Shown here: one piece after another, positions 19,827 through 28,368 of the stretch
How positions within the stretch are numbered: the first letter of the stretch is position 1
How the letters are laid out: each line of letters starts with the position of its first letter
Origin: Spirosoma lacussanchae
GTDB lineage: Bacteria > Bacteroidota > Bacteroidia > Cytophagales > Spirosomataceae
Assembly (NCBI RefSeq): GCF_005870035.1
Contig: NZ_SWJG01000001.1
Span: 2,157,639 to 2,221,638 of the forward strand
Length of the DNA: 64,000 nt
Direction of reading: 5' to 3'
Translations under genes and position numbers: made by a program
The notes under the pieces: generated by a model
Database searches by the model: none
What the model was told of the DNA's origin: nothing
Seen by the model: only the letters and a program-made list of their open reading frames with translations

Positions 19827-20537
19827 ATGTTTGGATTAGATCCATTGAGTCGCCCGGTTGCCATAGCCGAAATACTGTTGCTGCTGGCGTTTGCTGCGCT
19901 GGTTGGCTGGTTGCTGGGACGGTTAATCCTGGCCGGCCGCATCCGGACACTGCGGACCGCGCTCACGAATAAAGAAGCCGAGCTGGACGAATGCCGCCGG
20001 ACCAAGTTTATGTCGACCTCGGGGCGGATGCCGGCTGCTTCCGTGCCCGTCCGGCCCGCTCCCGTAGTGGAGGTGCCGCCTACCTATGTTCACGCCGACC
20101 CGCTTGAGCCGGCCTTGAGTTTCGACACGACCCCGGACCCAATCAATGTCGATCCGTCGGTACCGGTCATCGCTACCCGGGAGATTGAAGCCGTTGGGCT
20201 GGCTGGTGCCGAGGCCGGTGCGGTGGCTGAGAACTCAGAAGTGGCCGTGCTGAGCCGGATTGCGGCCCGCGCCGGTGAACTAAACTTCGACCGGATCGGT
20301 CGGGCCACTGCGGCCGAAGCCGATGACCTGAAGGACATCGTGGGCGTAGGCCCGTTTCTGGAGCGTAAATTACACAGTCTCGGAATCTACACGTTTCGGC
20401 AGGTGGCCAACTTCACCAAGGAAGATATCGATCAGGTAAACGAAATCATCGAGTTCTTCCCCGGCCGCATCGAACGCGATAACTGGGTCGATCAGTCAAA
20501 GTCGTTCCACGAAAAGAAATACGGAGCCAACTCCTGA
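19827..20537 (+). CDS. membrane-anchored helix-hairpin-helix protein (copy 2)
   Basis: A 236-residue paralogue of the preceding protein. It has an N-terminal helix (IAEILLLLAFAALVGWLLG), a Cys-containing coiled stretch, a longer Pro/Val/Ala-rich linker (about residues 65-140) and a C-terminal HhH region nearly identical in pattern to copy 1 (AARAGELNFDRIG...DDLKDIVGVGPFLERKLHSLGIYTFRQ...EFFPGRIERDNWVDQ). The pair arose by tandem duplication, with divergence concentrated in the linker. A terminator hairpin follows its stop. The function of the family is not established; DNA binding at the membrane is an inference from the HhH motif. Confidence 0.8.
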   Translation: MFGLDPLSRPVAIAEILLLLAFAALVGWLLGRLILAGRIRTLRTALTNKEAELDECRRTKFMSTSGRMPAASVPVRPAPVVEVPPTYVHADPLEPALSFDTTPDPINVDPSVPVIATREIEAVGLAGAEAGAVAENSEVAVLSRIAARAGELNFDRIGRATAAEADDLKDIVGVGPFLERKLHSLGIYTFRQVANFTKEDIDQVNEIIEFFPGRIERDNWVDQSKSFHEKKYGANS

Positions 20538-20556
20538 TCCGGTTCGTTCTTCCTGG

Positions 20557-20597
20557 TAGCCGTCGTGCCAGTTGCTGGTACGACGGCTATTTGTTTT
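20557..20597. terminator. bidirectional terminator between HhH gene and nth
   Basis: TAGCCGTCGTGCCA (20557-20570) pairs with TGGTACGACGGCTA (20576-20589), with T-rich sequence on the plus side. The stop codon of the convergent nth gene lies inside the right arm. Confidence 0.75.
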
Positions 20598-21306
20598 TAC
20601 GGCTGGGCGTGCTGCTGAGAGCCAGAGTCAGGCCAGACTCGAAGTAGATACACTGGTCGCGAAGGACGCATTCTCCGCAGCGCGGATTGTACCAGGTACA
20701 GACCCGCTGGCCATGCCAGTAGAAGTGTTTGTGGAAGTTAAACAGGACGACGGGATCGGCAGGCAGGCGTTCCAGCAGGAGCGTATGGGCCTTTTCGGCG
20801 CTGACTTTAGGGCCGATCAGGCCGAGCCGCTGGGTTACCCGATGAACGTGGGTATCGACAGGCAGTACCGGTTTCTGAAAGTTGAACAGCAGCAACAGGG
20901 TGGCCGTTTTCAGCCCGATACCCGGGAGGTCGGTTAGCCATTTCATGGCTTCGTCGCTAGACAGGTCACGCAGAAAGTCGATGTTGGCCGCACCGGTTTC
21001 GCGGATGAGATGGGTCAGCAGGTTCTGAATATACGGGGCTTTAACCTCGGGATAATTAGCCGTTTTGATGGCGTCGATCAGGTCCGGCAAGGGCGCATCC
21101 CGCACGGCTTCCCAGGTTGGAAACCGCTCGCGCAGGGTTCGGTAGGCTACTACTTCGTTATGGTGGGTTGTCCGGTGCGAGAGGATGGTGCCGACAAGTT
21201 CATGCATCGGGTCTGCCCGGCCATAGATAGCCTGAACCCCGTAAAACTCATTGAGCCGCTGGTGGGCATCCAGGGTTTTGGTTGTCTCGTCAGATTGGGA
21301 TGTCAT
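20587..21306 (-). CDS. nth: endonuclease III-type DNA glycosylase/AP lyase
   Basis: A 239-residue base-excision-repair enzyme with the HhH-GPD fold and an iron-sulfur cluster. The catalytic lysine is Lys133 in LPGIGLKTA and the catalytic aspartate is Asp151 in VDTHVHRVT. Four cysteines at 203, 210, 213 and 219 follow the C-x6-C-x2-C-x5-C spacing of the [4Fe-4S] loop. The substrate-pocket stretch LSHRTTHHN differs from the LSAQTTD of E. coli Nth (Arg in place of Gln), so specificity may be altered. It probably forms an operon with cobB 50 bp upstream. Its stop lies within the shared terminator. Confidence 0.92.
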   Translation of the reverse strand: MTSQSDETTKTLDAHQRLNEFYGVQAIYGRADPMHELVGTILSHRTTHHNEVVAYRTLRERFPTWEAVRDAPLPDLIDAIKTANYPEVKAPYIQNLLTHLIRETGAANIDFLRDLSSDEAMKWLTDLPGIGLKTATLLLLFNFQKPVLPVDTHVHRVTQRLGLIGPKVSAEKAHTLLLERLPADPVVLFNFHKHFYWHGQRVCTWYNPRCGECVLRDQCIYFESGLTLALSSTPSRKNK

Positions 21307-21356
21307 GGAACAGAAACGTTGAGCGTTTCTGTTGAACCCGGTTTGGCTGATACTGT

Positions 21357-22058
21357 TTACTTTACCCCCGACAGCAGCTGACCGGCCAGTTGGGTCAGCC
21401 CCACGGTTGCGGGTTCCTGAATAAAGGTTACCTCCGGCGTTTTGCGCATACTGGGTGTGTGCGGGTCAACTACATAAACAGGAACGCCCTTCCGTATGCC
21501 ATAGACCAGACCAGCCGCCGGATAAACGTTCAGGGAGGTACCGACCACAATAAAAATGTCTGCCTCTGCGGCAATATCCATGGCCATGACCATCATCGGT
21601 ACGGCCTCTCCGAACCAGACGATATGCGGCCTCAGCTGAGAGCCTTTTTCACAAAGGTCGCCTTCTTTGAGTTCCCAGCCGTCCATCGAATAAACGAGCG
21701 ATTCATCGACGGTGGATCGTGCTTTAAACAGTTCGCCGTGCAGATGTACGACAGTAGATGAACCGGCTTTTTCGTGCAGGTTGTCAACGTTCTGCGTAAC
21801 GATGGTAACGTCGTACTGCTCCTCCAGCCTGACCAGCGCATAATGACCCGCATTGGGTTGAACCTGGAGGGCCTGTTTCCGGCGCTGATTATAAAAGTCC
21901 TGGACCAGCGCCCGGTTTCGGCGCCAGGCATCGGGGGTGGCTACGTCTTCGATCCGGTGGTTTTCCCACAGCCCATCCGACGCCCGGAACGTGGGGATAC
22001 CGCTTTCCGCGCTGATCCCCGCCCCCGACAAAACAACAATTTTTTTGCGTGTGTCCAT
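21357..22058 (-). CDS. cobB: NAD-dependent protein deacylase, SIR2 family (zinc-less type)
   Basis: A 233-residue sirtuin that removes acyl groups from lysines using NAD. The NAD loop GAGISAESGIPTFR (12-25), TQNVDNLH (88-95) and catalytic His107 (VVHLHGEL) are intact. Tyr56 and Arg59 in FYNQRR are the class III residues associated with desuccinylase/demalonylase activity. The small domain lacks the four zinc cysteines of E. coli CobB: only one cysteine remains in the HGELFKARS...LCEKGSQLRPHIVWFGE span. I believe this is recurrent in Bacteroidota. It lies between a GH20 gene (67 bp upstream) and nth. Confidence 0.92.
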   Translation of the reverse strand: MDTRKKIVVLSGAGISAESGIPTFRASDGLWENHRIEDVATPDAWRRNRALVQDFYNQRRKQALQVQPNAGHYALVRLEEQYDVTIVTQNVDNLHEKAGSSTVVHLHGELFKARSTVDESLVYSMDGWELKEGDLCEKGSQLRPHIVWFGEAVPMMVMAMDIAAEADIFIVVGTSLNVYPAAGLVYGIRKGVPVYVVDPHTPSMRKTPEVTFIQEPATVGLTQLAGQLLSGVK

Positions 22059-22125
22059 GAAATAAGGCAGGCAACCGGGCGAAGCAGGTTGGACTTCGCC
22101 CGGCTGATTTGCTCCCTAAAGATAC

Positions 22126-24402
22126 CTATTCGACCACGATTTCGTCGGTGGCAAACCAGGTTTTTTTGCCTTCATTAGGGTGCCCGGCTGGGCAGACACC
22201 GGCGTTTTTAGCGCGTATCCGCACGTAGCGAGCCCGTCCCGTCCGGAAATCGGCCACCACGGGCAGGATCGACCAGGGGCCGTTCAGCTCGTAGGTTACG
22301 GGTTGGGCAATGGCCTCTTTGAAGTCCTGCCCATCGCGCGATAGGGCCACCTCTACAGAGGTTGGCGGGAAGCCTCCTTCCAGGATGATCTTCAGGAAAT
22401 TGAGCGACACTTTCGAAACACTCGTAATCTCGCCCAGATCCAGCGTCAGGTCCAGGTCGGTGCCGTAGACACTGACCCACTGGCGCCGGTCGCGGGGTGT
22501 TTCGCCCCGTACGCCATCGGTCAGTTTCAGATTGTTGGCGGTTGCATCGCCCTGCGGGGCGATGGCGTAGGTGTAGGGCTTATTCTTAGCTTTATGCAGG
22601 GTGAAGGTTTGGGTTAGCCGCCCTCCCGTCTGGGTGATAGCGCGTAGGGTTGTCGTTTTGGTCAGGGTAATGGGGCCACTGTATTCGCTGCTCTTCTCGC
22701 TGGGTTCTTTGCCATTGGTCGTAAAGAAAATGTGACTGTCTGCATCGAGCTTGGTTAGCTTCACCTGAACCTGCCCCTGCTCACCGGCCTGCGTTTGCGC
22801 CGATATATCGAACAGTCGTTTGGCGTAGTTGACCCGGCTGGCGTCCAGTTTGGGCAGGTGATTTTTTAGCCGCATCGCAAAGTCCTCGAAGTTGCGCGGG
22901 CCAGCGGGCATCCAGCCGATCTCGGCCAGCGCCAGCGCCCGGGGCCAGACCATGTACTCGACCGACTCCGGGGTTGGCATGTATTCGGTCCAGATATTAC
23001 CCTGCACACCCAGAATGTATTTCTGCTGCTCGGCTGTTAGCTCAGCGGGCATGGGTTCGTAAGCATAGACCTTGTCGAGGGGGAGGTAGCCGCCAATGGC
23101 CAGGGGTTCAGTGGCGGGGTTGCCCTGGTAATAATCGAGGTAGCAGTTATCGGTAGGAGTCATGATGACCGTATGCTTCTGTTTGGCAGCCGCGATGCCA
23201 CCCGCCGTACCGCGCCAGCTCATGATCGTTGCGTTGGGGGCGACACCGCCCTCCAGAATCTCGTCCCAGCCAATGATACTCCGGCCTTTGCTGTTCAGGA
23301 ATTTCTCCATCCGCCGGATGAAATAACTCTGCAGTTCGTTCTCATCCCTGAGCTTGTTTTTCTTCATAAGCTCCTGGCAGAATGCGCTTTGTTTCCAGGC
23401 CGTTTTCGGGCACTCGTCCCCCCCGATATGCACGTACTTACCCGGAAAGAGAGCCACCACTTCGGTCAGTACGTCCTGCAAAAAAGTAAACGTTTTCTCT
23501 GACGGGCAAAATACGTCGTCAAATACACCCCAGTGGGTAGCCACTGTATAGGCTTTGGTGGGTTCGCAGCCCAGCTCGGGATAGGCAGCCAGGGCGGCCC
23601 GCGCGTGACCCGGCATTTCGATTTCGGGAACGATCGTGATGAAGCGGCTCTGCGCGTACCGGACAACCTCCCGAATATCGTTCTGCGTATAGAACCCGCC
23701 ATGCGGTTTGCCGTCGTACTGCATGGGATAGTTCTGGTAAAACTGACCAACGAGAGTCTCCGGGCGCTGGCTGCCGATCTGGGTCAGCTTCGGGTATTTC
23801 TTGATCTCGATCCGCCAGCCCTGATCGTCGGTCAGGTGCCAGTGAAAGGTGTTCTGCTTATGCATGGCCATCAGATCGATGAACTTCTTTACGAATGATA
23901 CCGGCATAAAATGGCGGCTGACGTCCAGCATCAGACCCCGATGGCCGAAGCGTGGTTTGTCGGTGATCTGGCAGGCGGGCAGGCGGTTGTCCGTCAGGAG
24001 TTGCCGCAGGGTCTGAGTGGCGTAGAACAGGCCCCGTGGGGTTGCCGCTTCGGCGGTTACTTTACCCGGTGCTACGGTCAGTTTGTAGCCCTCGTCGCCC
24101 AGGGTTAACTTCTTGTTGATGGTCAAGAAAATATGCGCGCCTTTGGCCAGAGCCGGGCTGGCAGCCGCCAGGGTAAGGGTGGGTCCATTAGCTGCTTTGA
24201 CCTGACTCGCAAAGGTCTGGGCTACGGCCCGCACGCCAGCATCGGTACCAGGCGCGGTAACCAGGCGGGTGGTGCTGGTAATGGAAAACTGGCCATCCTG
24301 ACCGGCAAAGCGGGCTGGAAACGGAATGAGATTGTACTGGTTTTCGGGTTGTTGACCGATAGCTGCAAAAGAGAGGAGTAACAGACCAATCAGGTACTTC
24401 AT
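22126..24402 (-). CDS. beta-N-acetylhexosaminidase, GH20
   Basis: A 758-residue secreted exo-glycosidase releasing terminal GlcNAc/GalNAc. I use the ATG at 24402 because it opens directly on a signal peptide (MKYLIGLLLLSFAAIGQ); the upstream ATG does not. Residues about 20-145 are the GH20b domain, and the barrel follows (FGHRGLMLDVSRHFMP, FHWHLTDDQGWRIEIKKYP). Catalytic Asp329-Glu330 lie in HIGGDECPKTAWK. After the barrel come a chitobiase C-terminal-like beta domain (SHIFFTTNGKEPSEKSSEY...TTLRAIT) and an F5/8-type C-like jelly roll. Substrates could be chitin oligosaccharides, host-type glycans or its own peptidoglycan fragments. topA upstream is separated by a terminator. Confidence 0.95.
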   Translation of the reverse strand: MKYLIGLLLLSFAAIGQQPENQYNLIPFPARFAGQDGQFSITSTTRLVTAPGTDAGVRAVAQTFASQVKAANGPTLTLAAASPALAKGAHIFLTINKKLTLGDEGYKLTVAPGKVTAEAATPRGLFYATQTLRQLLTDNRLPACQITDKPRFGHRGLMLDVSRHFMPVSFVKKFIDLMAMHKQNTFHWHLTDDQGWRIEIKKYPKLTQIGSQRPETLVGQFYQNYPMQYDGKPHGGFYTQNDIREVVRYAQSRFITIVPEIEMPGHARAALAAYPELGCEPTKAYTVATHWGVFDDVFCPSEKTFTFLQDVLTEVVALFPGKYVHIGGDECPKTAWKQSAFCQELMKKNKLRDENELQSYFIRRMEKFLNSKGRSIIGWDEILEGGVAPNATIMSWRGTAGGIAAAKQKHTVIMTPTDNCYLDYYQGNPATEPLAIGGYLPLDKVYAYEPMPAELTAEQQKYILGVQGNIWTEYMPTPESVEYMVWPRALALAEIGWMPAGPRNFEDFAMRLKNHLPKLDASRVNYAKRLFDISAQTQAGEQGQVQVKLTKLDADSHIFFTTNGKEPSEKSSEYSGPITLTKTTTLRAITQTGGRLTQTFTLHKAKNKPYTYAIAPQGDATANNLKLTDGVRGETPRDRRQWVSVYGTDLDLTLDLGEITSVSKVSLNFLKIILEGGFPPTSVEVALSRDGQDFKEAIAQPVTYELNGPWSILPVVADFRTGRARYVRIRAKNAGVCPAGHPNEGKKTWFATDEIVVE

Positions 24403-24460
24403 ACGGAAGATGGGGCAAGAATGAACAGGCAAGGTAAGCACGATCGACCGTATGAAAAAG

Positions 24461-24495
24461 CAACCCCCCATCCAGACGGTCTGGATGGGGGGTTG
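24461..24495 (-). terminator. strong terminator of topA
   Basis: A 16-bp perfect stem: CAACCCCCCATCCAGA (24461-24476) pairs with TCTGGATGGGGGGTTG (24480-24495) around a three-base loop. On the minus strand it is followed by CTTTTTC. Confidence 0.9.
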
Positions 24496-24516
24496 AAGCT
24501 AGCCATTTTCGTCGTC

Positions 24517-27186
24517 TTACTTCGACTTGGCCGCGGGCTTCTTGGCCGTCGTTTTTTTCGCCGTCGGCGCTTTGGCTGCGGCCTTGGTTTTACTGGTTGA
24601 ACCGGCCTTTTTCGCCGTTGTTTTACCGGCTGACTCTTCGCCCTCACCAGCCAGTTTCAAACAGTCTTCCAGGGTCAGCGAGGCCGCGTCTACATCTTTC
24701 GGGATGCGTACGTTCCGTTTGCCCACGGCCAGATAAGGGCCGTACTGACCGTTAACAATCTTGATTTCGGGCCGCTCGGCAAACTCTTTGATATACTTGT
24801 TGGCTTCTGCCTGGCGCTTTTGCTGAATGAGCTCGATAGCCCGCTCCAGGGTAAGCTCGGCCAGTGATTCGTTACGCGGAATAGAAATGTATTTGTCGAG
24901 GTGCTTCACGTACGGACCAAACCGGCCTTTGCCTGTGGTAACCAATGTGCCCTCAAACTCACCCAGCGATTCGCTGACCGACTCCGCCCGTTTCTGCTGA
25001 ATCAGCTCAATAGCCCGTTCGGCTGAAATCGTGTAGGGGTCATCGTCGCGGGTGAGCGATACGTATTTGCCGTCGTGTTTAACGTAGGGGCCAAACTTAC
25101 CGATCCCGATGGTCATGGCCTGGTCTTCGAAGAAACCAACCTCACGGGGGAGAGCGAAGAGGTTCATGGCCTCGTCGAGGGTAATGGTTTCGATCAGCTG
25201 GCCGTCGCGCAGGTTGGCATAACGGGGCTTCTCATCGTCGCTGGCTTCACCGATCTGCACGTAGGCCCCGTATTTGCCCAGCCGGGCCGAAACGGGTTTG
25301 CCGGTAGCCGGGTCCGCGCCCAGCACGCGTTCGCCGGTTTTAAATGACACGCCCGATGAGCCCTGTATTTCTTCGATGTTCTTATGAAAATCACCGTAGA
25401 AGTCGCCCAGCATGGTTTGCCAGTTAATCTTACCATCGGCAATTTCATCGAACTCTTTCTCGACCGTCGCCGTGAATTTGTAATCGACAATGTCCGGAAA
25501 GTACTCGACCAGAAAATCATTTACCACAATGCCCGTGTTGGTCGGGAACAGTTTGGCCTTTTCGGAACCGAACGTTTCTTTGCCGCTCGTCTCACTGATC
25601 TGGTTCTGCTGCAGGGTGTATTCAACGTACTTACGCTCCTGGCCGGGTTTGTCCTGTTTGACAACATAGCCGCGGTTGATGATCGTCGATATGGTTGGCG
25701 CATAGGTAGAAGGACGGCCAATCCCCATCTCTTCGAGTTTCTTCACCAGCGAGGCTTCGGCGTAGCGGGGCTGCGGCCGGGTAAACTTCTCGGTAGCTTT
25801 CATCTGACCGAGGGTCAGGTTCTGTCCGATGCGGAGGGGCGGGAGCATGCCTTTGGCATCTTCATCGTCCTCGTCATCCTTCGATTCCATATATACCCGC
25901 AGGAATCCGTCGAATTTGATGACCTCACCCTGGGCAACCAGTTCTTTTGGGAAGCCGGCTGCGTTCGACTTGCCGCTGGCAACGGGCGCATCGAACGGGC
26001 TGTCGTCCAGGTTAGCCTGCACCGTAACCGACTGACCATTGGCAAAACCGATGGCAATCGTTACGGTGGTGCGCTCCAGCTGGGCGTCGGCCATCTGCGA
26101 GGCAATGGCGCGTTTCCAGATCAGTTCGTAGAGTCGTTTCTGATCGCGGTCAGCGCCGGCGTTCCGGTCGTTGAAGTTCGTGGGCCGAATGGCTTCGTGG
26201 GCCTCCTGGGCTGACTCGTTCTTGGTCTTGAACTGCCGGGTCTGCACGTACTTGTCGCCGAATTCGCTTTCGATCTCGGCCTTTGCTTTGCCGATCGCTT
26301 CCTGCGAGAGGCTGGTCGAGTCCGTACGCATGTACGAGATCTTACCCGCTTCGTACAGGTTCTGCGCAATGCGCATGGTTCGGTCTACCGAATAGCCCAG
26401 TTTACGCGACGCTTCCTGTTGCAAAGTAGAGGTCGTAAAGGGGGGCGCGGGCGACTTCTTGGCGGGTTTGGTTTCCAAGTTCCGGATCGTAAACGAAGCA
26501 CCAATGCAGGCATCCAGAAACGCCCGGGCATCACCGGCGGTGGGGAAGTTCTTCGGTAGCTCGGCGTTCAGCACCTTATTGCCGTCTACGATGAACTGGG
26601 CAGTAACTTTAAACGATGACTTCGCCGAGTGAGCATCGATTTCGCGTTCGCGCTCCACGACGAGCCGCAGCGCAACCGATTGCACACGCCCGGCCGACAA
26701 ACTCTGTCCGCCCTTGATCTTGCGCCATAAAACGGGTGAGAGTTCGTAACCAACCAGTCGGTCCAGCACGCGCCGGGCCTGCTGAGCGTTCACCAGGTCG
26801 ACATCGATGGTACGGGGCGACTGTATGGCGTTCAGGATCGCATTTTTGGTGATTTCCCGGAAAACGATGCGTTTGGTGTTGTCGCGCAGGCCCAGGGCTT
26901 CCTTCAGATGCCACGAAATCGCTTCTCCTTCGCGGTCATCGTCCGTTGCCAGCCATACCTCCTCGGCCGACTTAGCCAGCGATTTTAGTTCACTTACCAG
27001 TTTTTTCTTGTCGGGCGATATTTCGTACGAGGGCCGGAATCCGTTCGCGACATCGACGGCCAGTCCGTCTTTGGGCAGATCACGGACGTGGCCGAAGCTC
27101 GACTTCACGGTAAAGTCTTTGCCTAAGTAGCCTTCAATGGTCTTGGCCTTCGCTGGCGACTCCACAATGACTAAGTTCTTCGACAT
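24517..27186 (-). CDS. topA: DNA topoisomerase I (type IA)
   Basis: An 889-residue enzyme relaxing negative supercoils. The TOPRIM domain shows VIVESPAKAKTI, FGHVRDLP and the metal-binding WLATDDDREGEAISWHL. The catalytic tyrosine is Tyr285 in KISYMRTDSTSLS. The C-terminus carries four copies of the short topoisomerase C-terminal repeat (GKYGAYVQ, GKFGPYVKHDGKYVSL, GRFGPYVKHLDKYISI, GQYGPYLAVGKRNVRI) rather than Cys4 zinc fingers. It ends in a Lys/Ala/Thr-rich histone-H1-like tail, as in many Bacteroidota and Actinobacteria. A good promoter lies upstream and a strong terminator downstream. Confidence 0.97.
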   Translation of the reverse strand: MSKNLVIVESPAKAKTIEGYLGKDFTVKSSFGHVRDLPKDGLAVDVANGFRPSYEISPDKKKLVSELKSLAKSAEEVWLATDDDREGEAISWHLKEALGLRDNTKRIVFREITKNAILNAIQSPRTIDVDLVNAQQARRVLDRLVGYELSPVLWRKIKGGQSLSAGRVQSVALRLVVEREREIDAHSAKSSFKVTAQFIVDGNKVLNAELPKNFPTAGDARAFLDACIGASFTIRNLETKPAKKSPAPPFTTSTLQQEASRKLGYSVDRTMRIAQNLYEAGKISYMRTDSTSLSQEAIGKAKAEIESEFGDKYVQTRQFKTKNESAQEAHEAIRPTNFNDRNAGADRDQKRLYELIWKRAIASQMADAQLERTTVTIAIGFANGQSVTVQANLDDSPFDAPVASGKSNAAGFPKELVAQGEVIKFDGFLRVYMESKDDEDDEDAKGMLPPLRIGQNLTLGQMKATEKFTRPQPRYAEASLVKKLEEMGIGRPSTYAPTISTIINRGYVVKQDKPGQERKYVEYTLQQNQISETSGKETFGSEKAKLFPTNTGIVVNDFLVEYFPDIVDYKFTATVEKEFDEIADGKINWQTMLGDFYGDFHKNIEEIQGSSGVSFKTGERVLGADPATGKPVSARLGKYGAYVQIGEASDDEKPRYANLRDGQLIETITLDEAMNLFALPREVGFFEDQAMTIGIGKFGPYVKHDGKYVSLTRDDDPYTISAERAIELIQQKRAESVSESLGEFEGTLVTTGKGRFGPYVKHLDKYISIPRNESLAELTLERAIELIQQKRQAEANKYIKEFAERPEIKIVNGQYGPYLAVGKRNVRIPKDVDAASLTLEDCLKLAGEGEESAGKTTAKKAGSTSKTKAAAKAPTAKKTTAKKPAAKSK

Positions 27187-27310
27187 GTTATGTGTTCAGG
27201 TTGATAATGGCTCCGGGACACTTATCCCGCGGTAGATTACATCAGCATTTCAGTCCAGACCGGGTCAATCTGGCCAACATCCATACTGGCTGACCCTATG
27301 CAGGTCGAGC

Positions 27311-27344
27311 CAAATATAGGCGCAAACAAATTGACTTATGCAAA
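27311..27344 (-). promoter_or_regulatory. promoter of topA
   Basis: Read on the minus strand, TTTG (27341-27344), a 22-base spacer and TATATTTG (27311-27318) fit the Bacteroidota consensus TTTG/TAnnTTTG. The predicted leader to the topA ATG is about 115 bases. Confidence 0.6.
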
Positions 27345-27487
27345 TGCACAAAATGCGTACGGCGGGAAAAGATCGGAGAGTTGCTCCTTTTTATAACGCC
27401 ATACGGTCGGTCAACGTTCGTTTACGGAGTCGTAAGGCGTGTATAAATCAACGTTTAATTACTTTGTTTCAGTCACAACCAAAATAC

Positions 27488-27562
27488 ATGCCTAATTCTT
27501 CATGCTGTCGCGCCGGAAAAGATGGCTGGCTACCGGCTGGCCCCAAAAACACTGGCGGGTAG
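27488..27562 (+). CDS. possible 24-residue Cys-Cys peptide
   Basis: A 24-residue frame beginning MPNSSCCRAGKDGWLPAG. The ATG is preceded by an A-rich stretch (ACCAAAATAC), the start context typical of SD-less Bacteroidota genes, and by TTACTTTG at 27459-27466, one mismatch from the -7 consensus. A strong terminator begins 40 bases after the stop, so a short independent transcript of about 180 bases is plausible. A longer frame from 27338 exists but would cover the topA promoter. I know no family for the peptide; it could also be an untranslated small RNA. Confidence 0.35.
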   Translation: MPNSSCCRAGKDGWLPAGPKNTGG

Positions 27563-27602
27563 GAATGTTCTGCCAGGGTCCAGAGGGGAACCTGACGGAT
27601 TA

Positions 27603-27645
27603 AAAAAGGGGATTCCTGAAGCTGGCCTCCAGGAATCCCCTTTTT
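27603..27645. terminator. bidirectional terminator
   Basis: AAAAAGGGGATTCCTG (27603-27618) pairs perfectly with CAGGAATCCCCTTTTT (27630-27645). It serves the CHRD gene on the minus strand and would also end any plus-strand transcript from the 27488 peptide unit. Confidence 0.85.
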
Positions 27646-27672
27646 ACAGATTAAGTACGTACCCGGGTACGA

Positions 27673-28368
27673 TCACTGAGCGCTTACCTGCCCGCCAATT
27701 TCACCGTTGGGGCTGGTCGTGGACCGAATGATGAGCCGATAATTGCCATTCTGAAGATTGGTGGCCTGCTCGGGTGTCAGGGTAACTGTTCCGCTGAGTG
27801 GAGACGTCAGCGTAAGACCTGTACCGGTGGTGCCACTGCCGGGGCTGGTCGATGTCCCACTCCCCGGTGTCGTGCTGGTGCTGCTACCTGGCGACGTTGA
27901 CGTTCCACTACCGGGGGGTGTGCTGGTACCGCTGCCGGGGCTGGTAGCTGTGCCGCTACCGGGGGTTGTGCTGGTACCGCTGCCGGGCGTTGTGGCTGTG
28001 CCGCTGCCCGGTTCAGAAAGGCCGGGGGTAAGCGAGCCTGCCAGTACGAGGGTACTGCCGGCCGTTGTTGAGGTCGCTGTCGTAGACACCGGCTCCAGCG
28101 TAATCGCCGTAGGGGTAACAATGCCCGAATAGGAGACGGTATAACTAAGCGCCCTGGTCGTCGGATCGATGGTGCCCGAAAATGAGCCCGTCGCTGTAGA
28201 GGTGGTCGTACCGGAGGTGGCCGAAGTAGACAACCCCTGGCTGGACAGCGTAGCGGTGTACTGACTGGATACAACCGGAATCGGGGTGGCTTCGGGGTCT
28301 TCGTCGTTACAGGCATAAAATGCTGCCGATACCGTCAGGCCGAGCAGAGCAAAGAGTGCTTTTTTCAT
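27673..28368 (-). CDS. CHRD-domain lipoprotein with Pro-Gly-Ser-Gly repeat insert
   Basis: A 231-residue exported protein. The signal ends in AFYAC (Cys20), a plausible lipobox. The two halves of a CHRD domain (YTATLSSQGLST...GSFSGTIDPTTRALSYTVSYSGIV and SPLSGTVTLTPEQATNLQNGNYRLIIRSTTSPNGEIGGQV) are intact. Between them sit seven full and one partial copies of an 8-residue repeat of type PGSGTSTT (residues 120-180), interrupting the domain. CHRD domains occur in chordin and many bacterial surface proteins; their bacterial role is unknown. It is monocistronic, ending at the hairpin shared with the plus strand. Confidence 0.85.
   Translation of the reverse strand: MKKALFALLGLTVSAAFYACNDEDPEATPIPVVSSQYTATLSSQGLSTSATSGTTTSTATGSFSGTIDPTTRALSYTVSYSGIVTPTAITLEPVSTTATSTTAGSTLVLAGSLTPGLSEPGSGTATTPGSGTSTTPGSGTATSPGSGTSTPPGSGTSTSPGSSTSTTPGSGTSTSPGSGTTGTGLTLTSPLSGTVTLTPEQATNLQNGNYRLIIRSTTSPNGEIGGQVSAQ
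27829..28011 (-). repeat. 24-bp coding tandem repeat in the CHRD gene
   Basis: Seven complete 24-bp units plus a partial one encode PGSGT(A/S)T(T/S/P). Units differ mostly at third positions and at the Ala/Ser and Thr/Ser/Pro sites, so the array is moderately diverged but in frame. Copy number probably varies between strains. Confidence 0.85.

Noticed and set aside
27338-27562. Longer 74-residue version of the small plus-strand peptide
   Set aside because: Its first part covers the topA promoter and is highly basic without structure; only the last 24 codons have a plausible start context.
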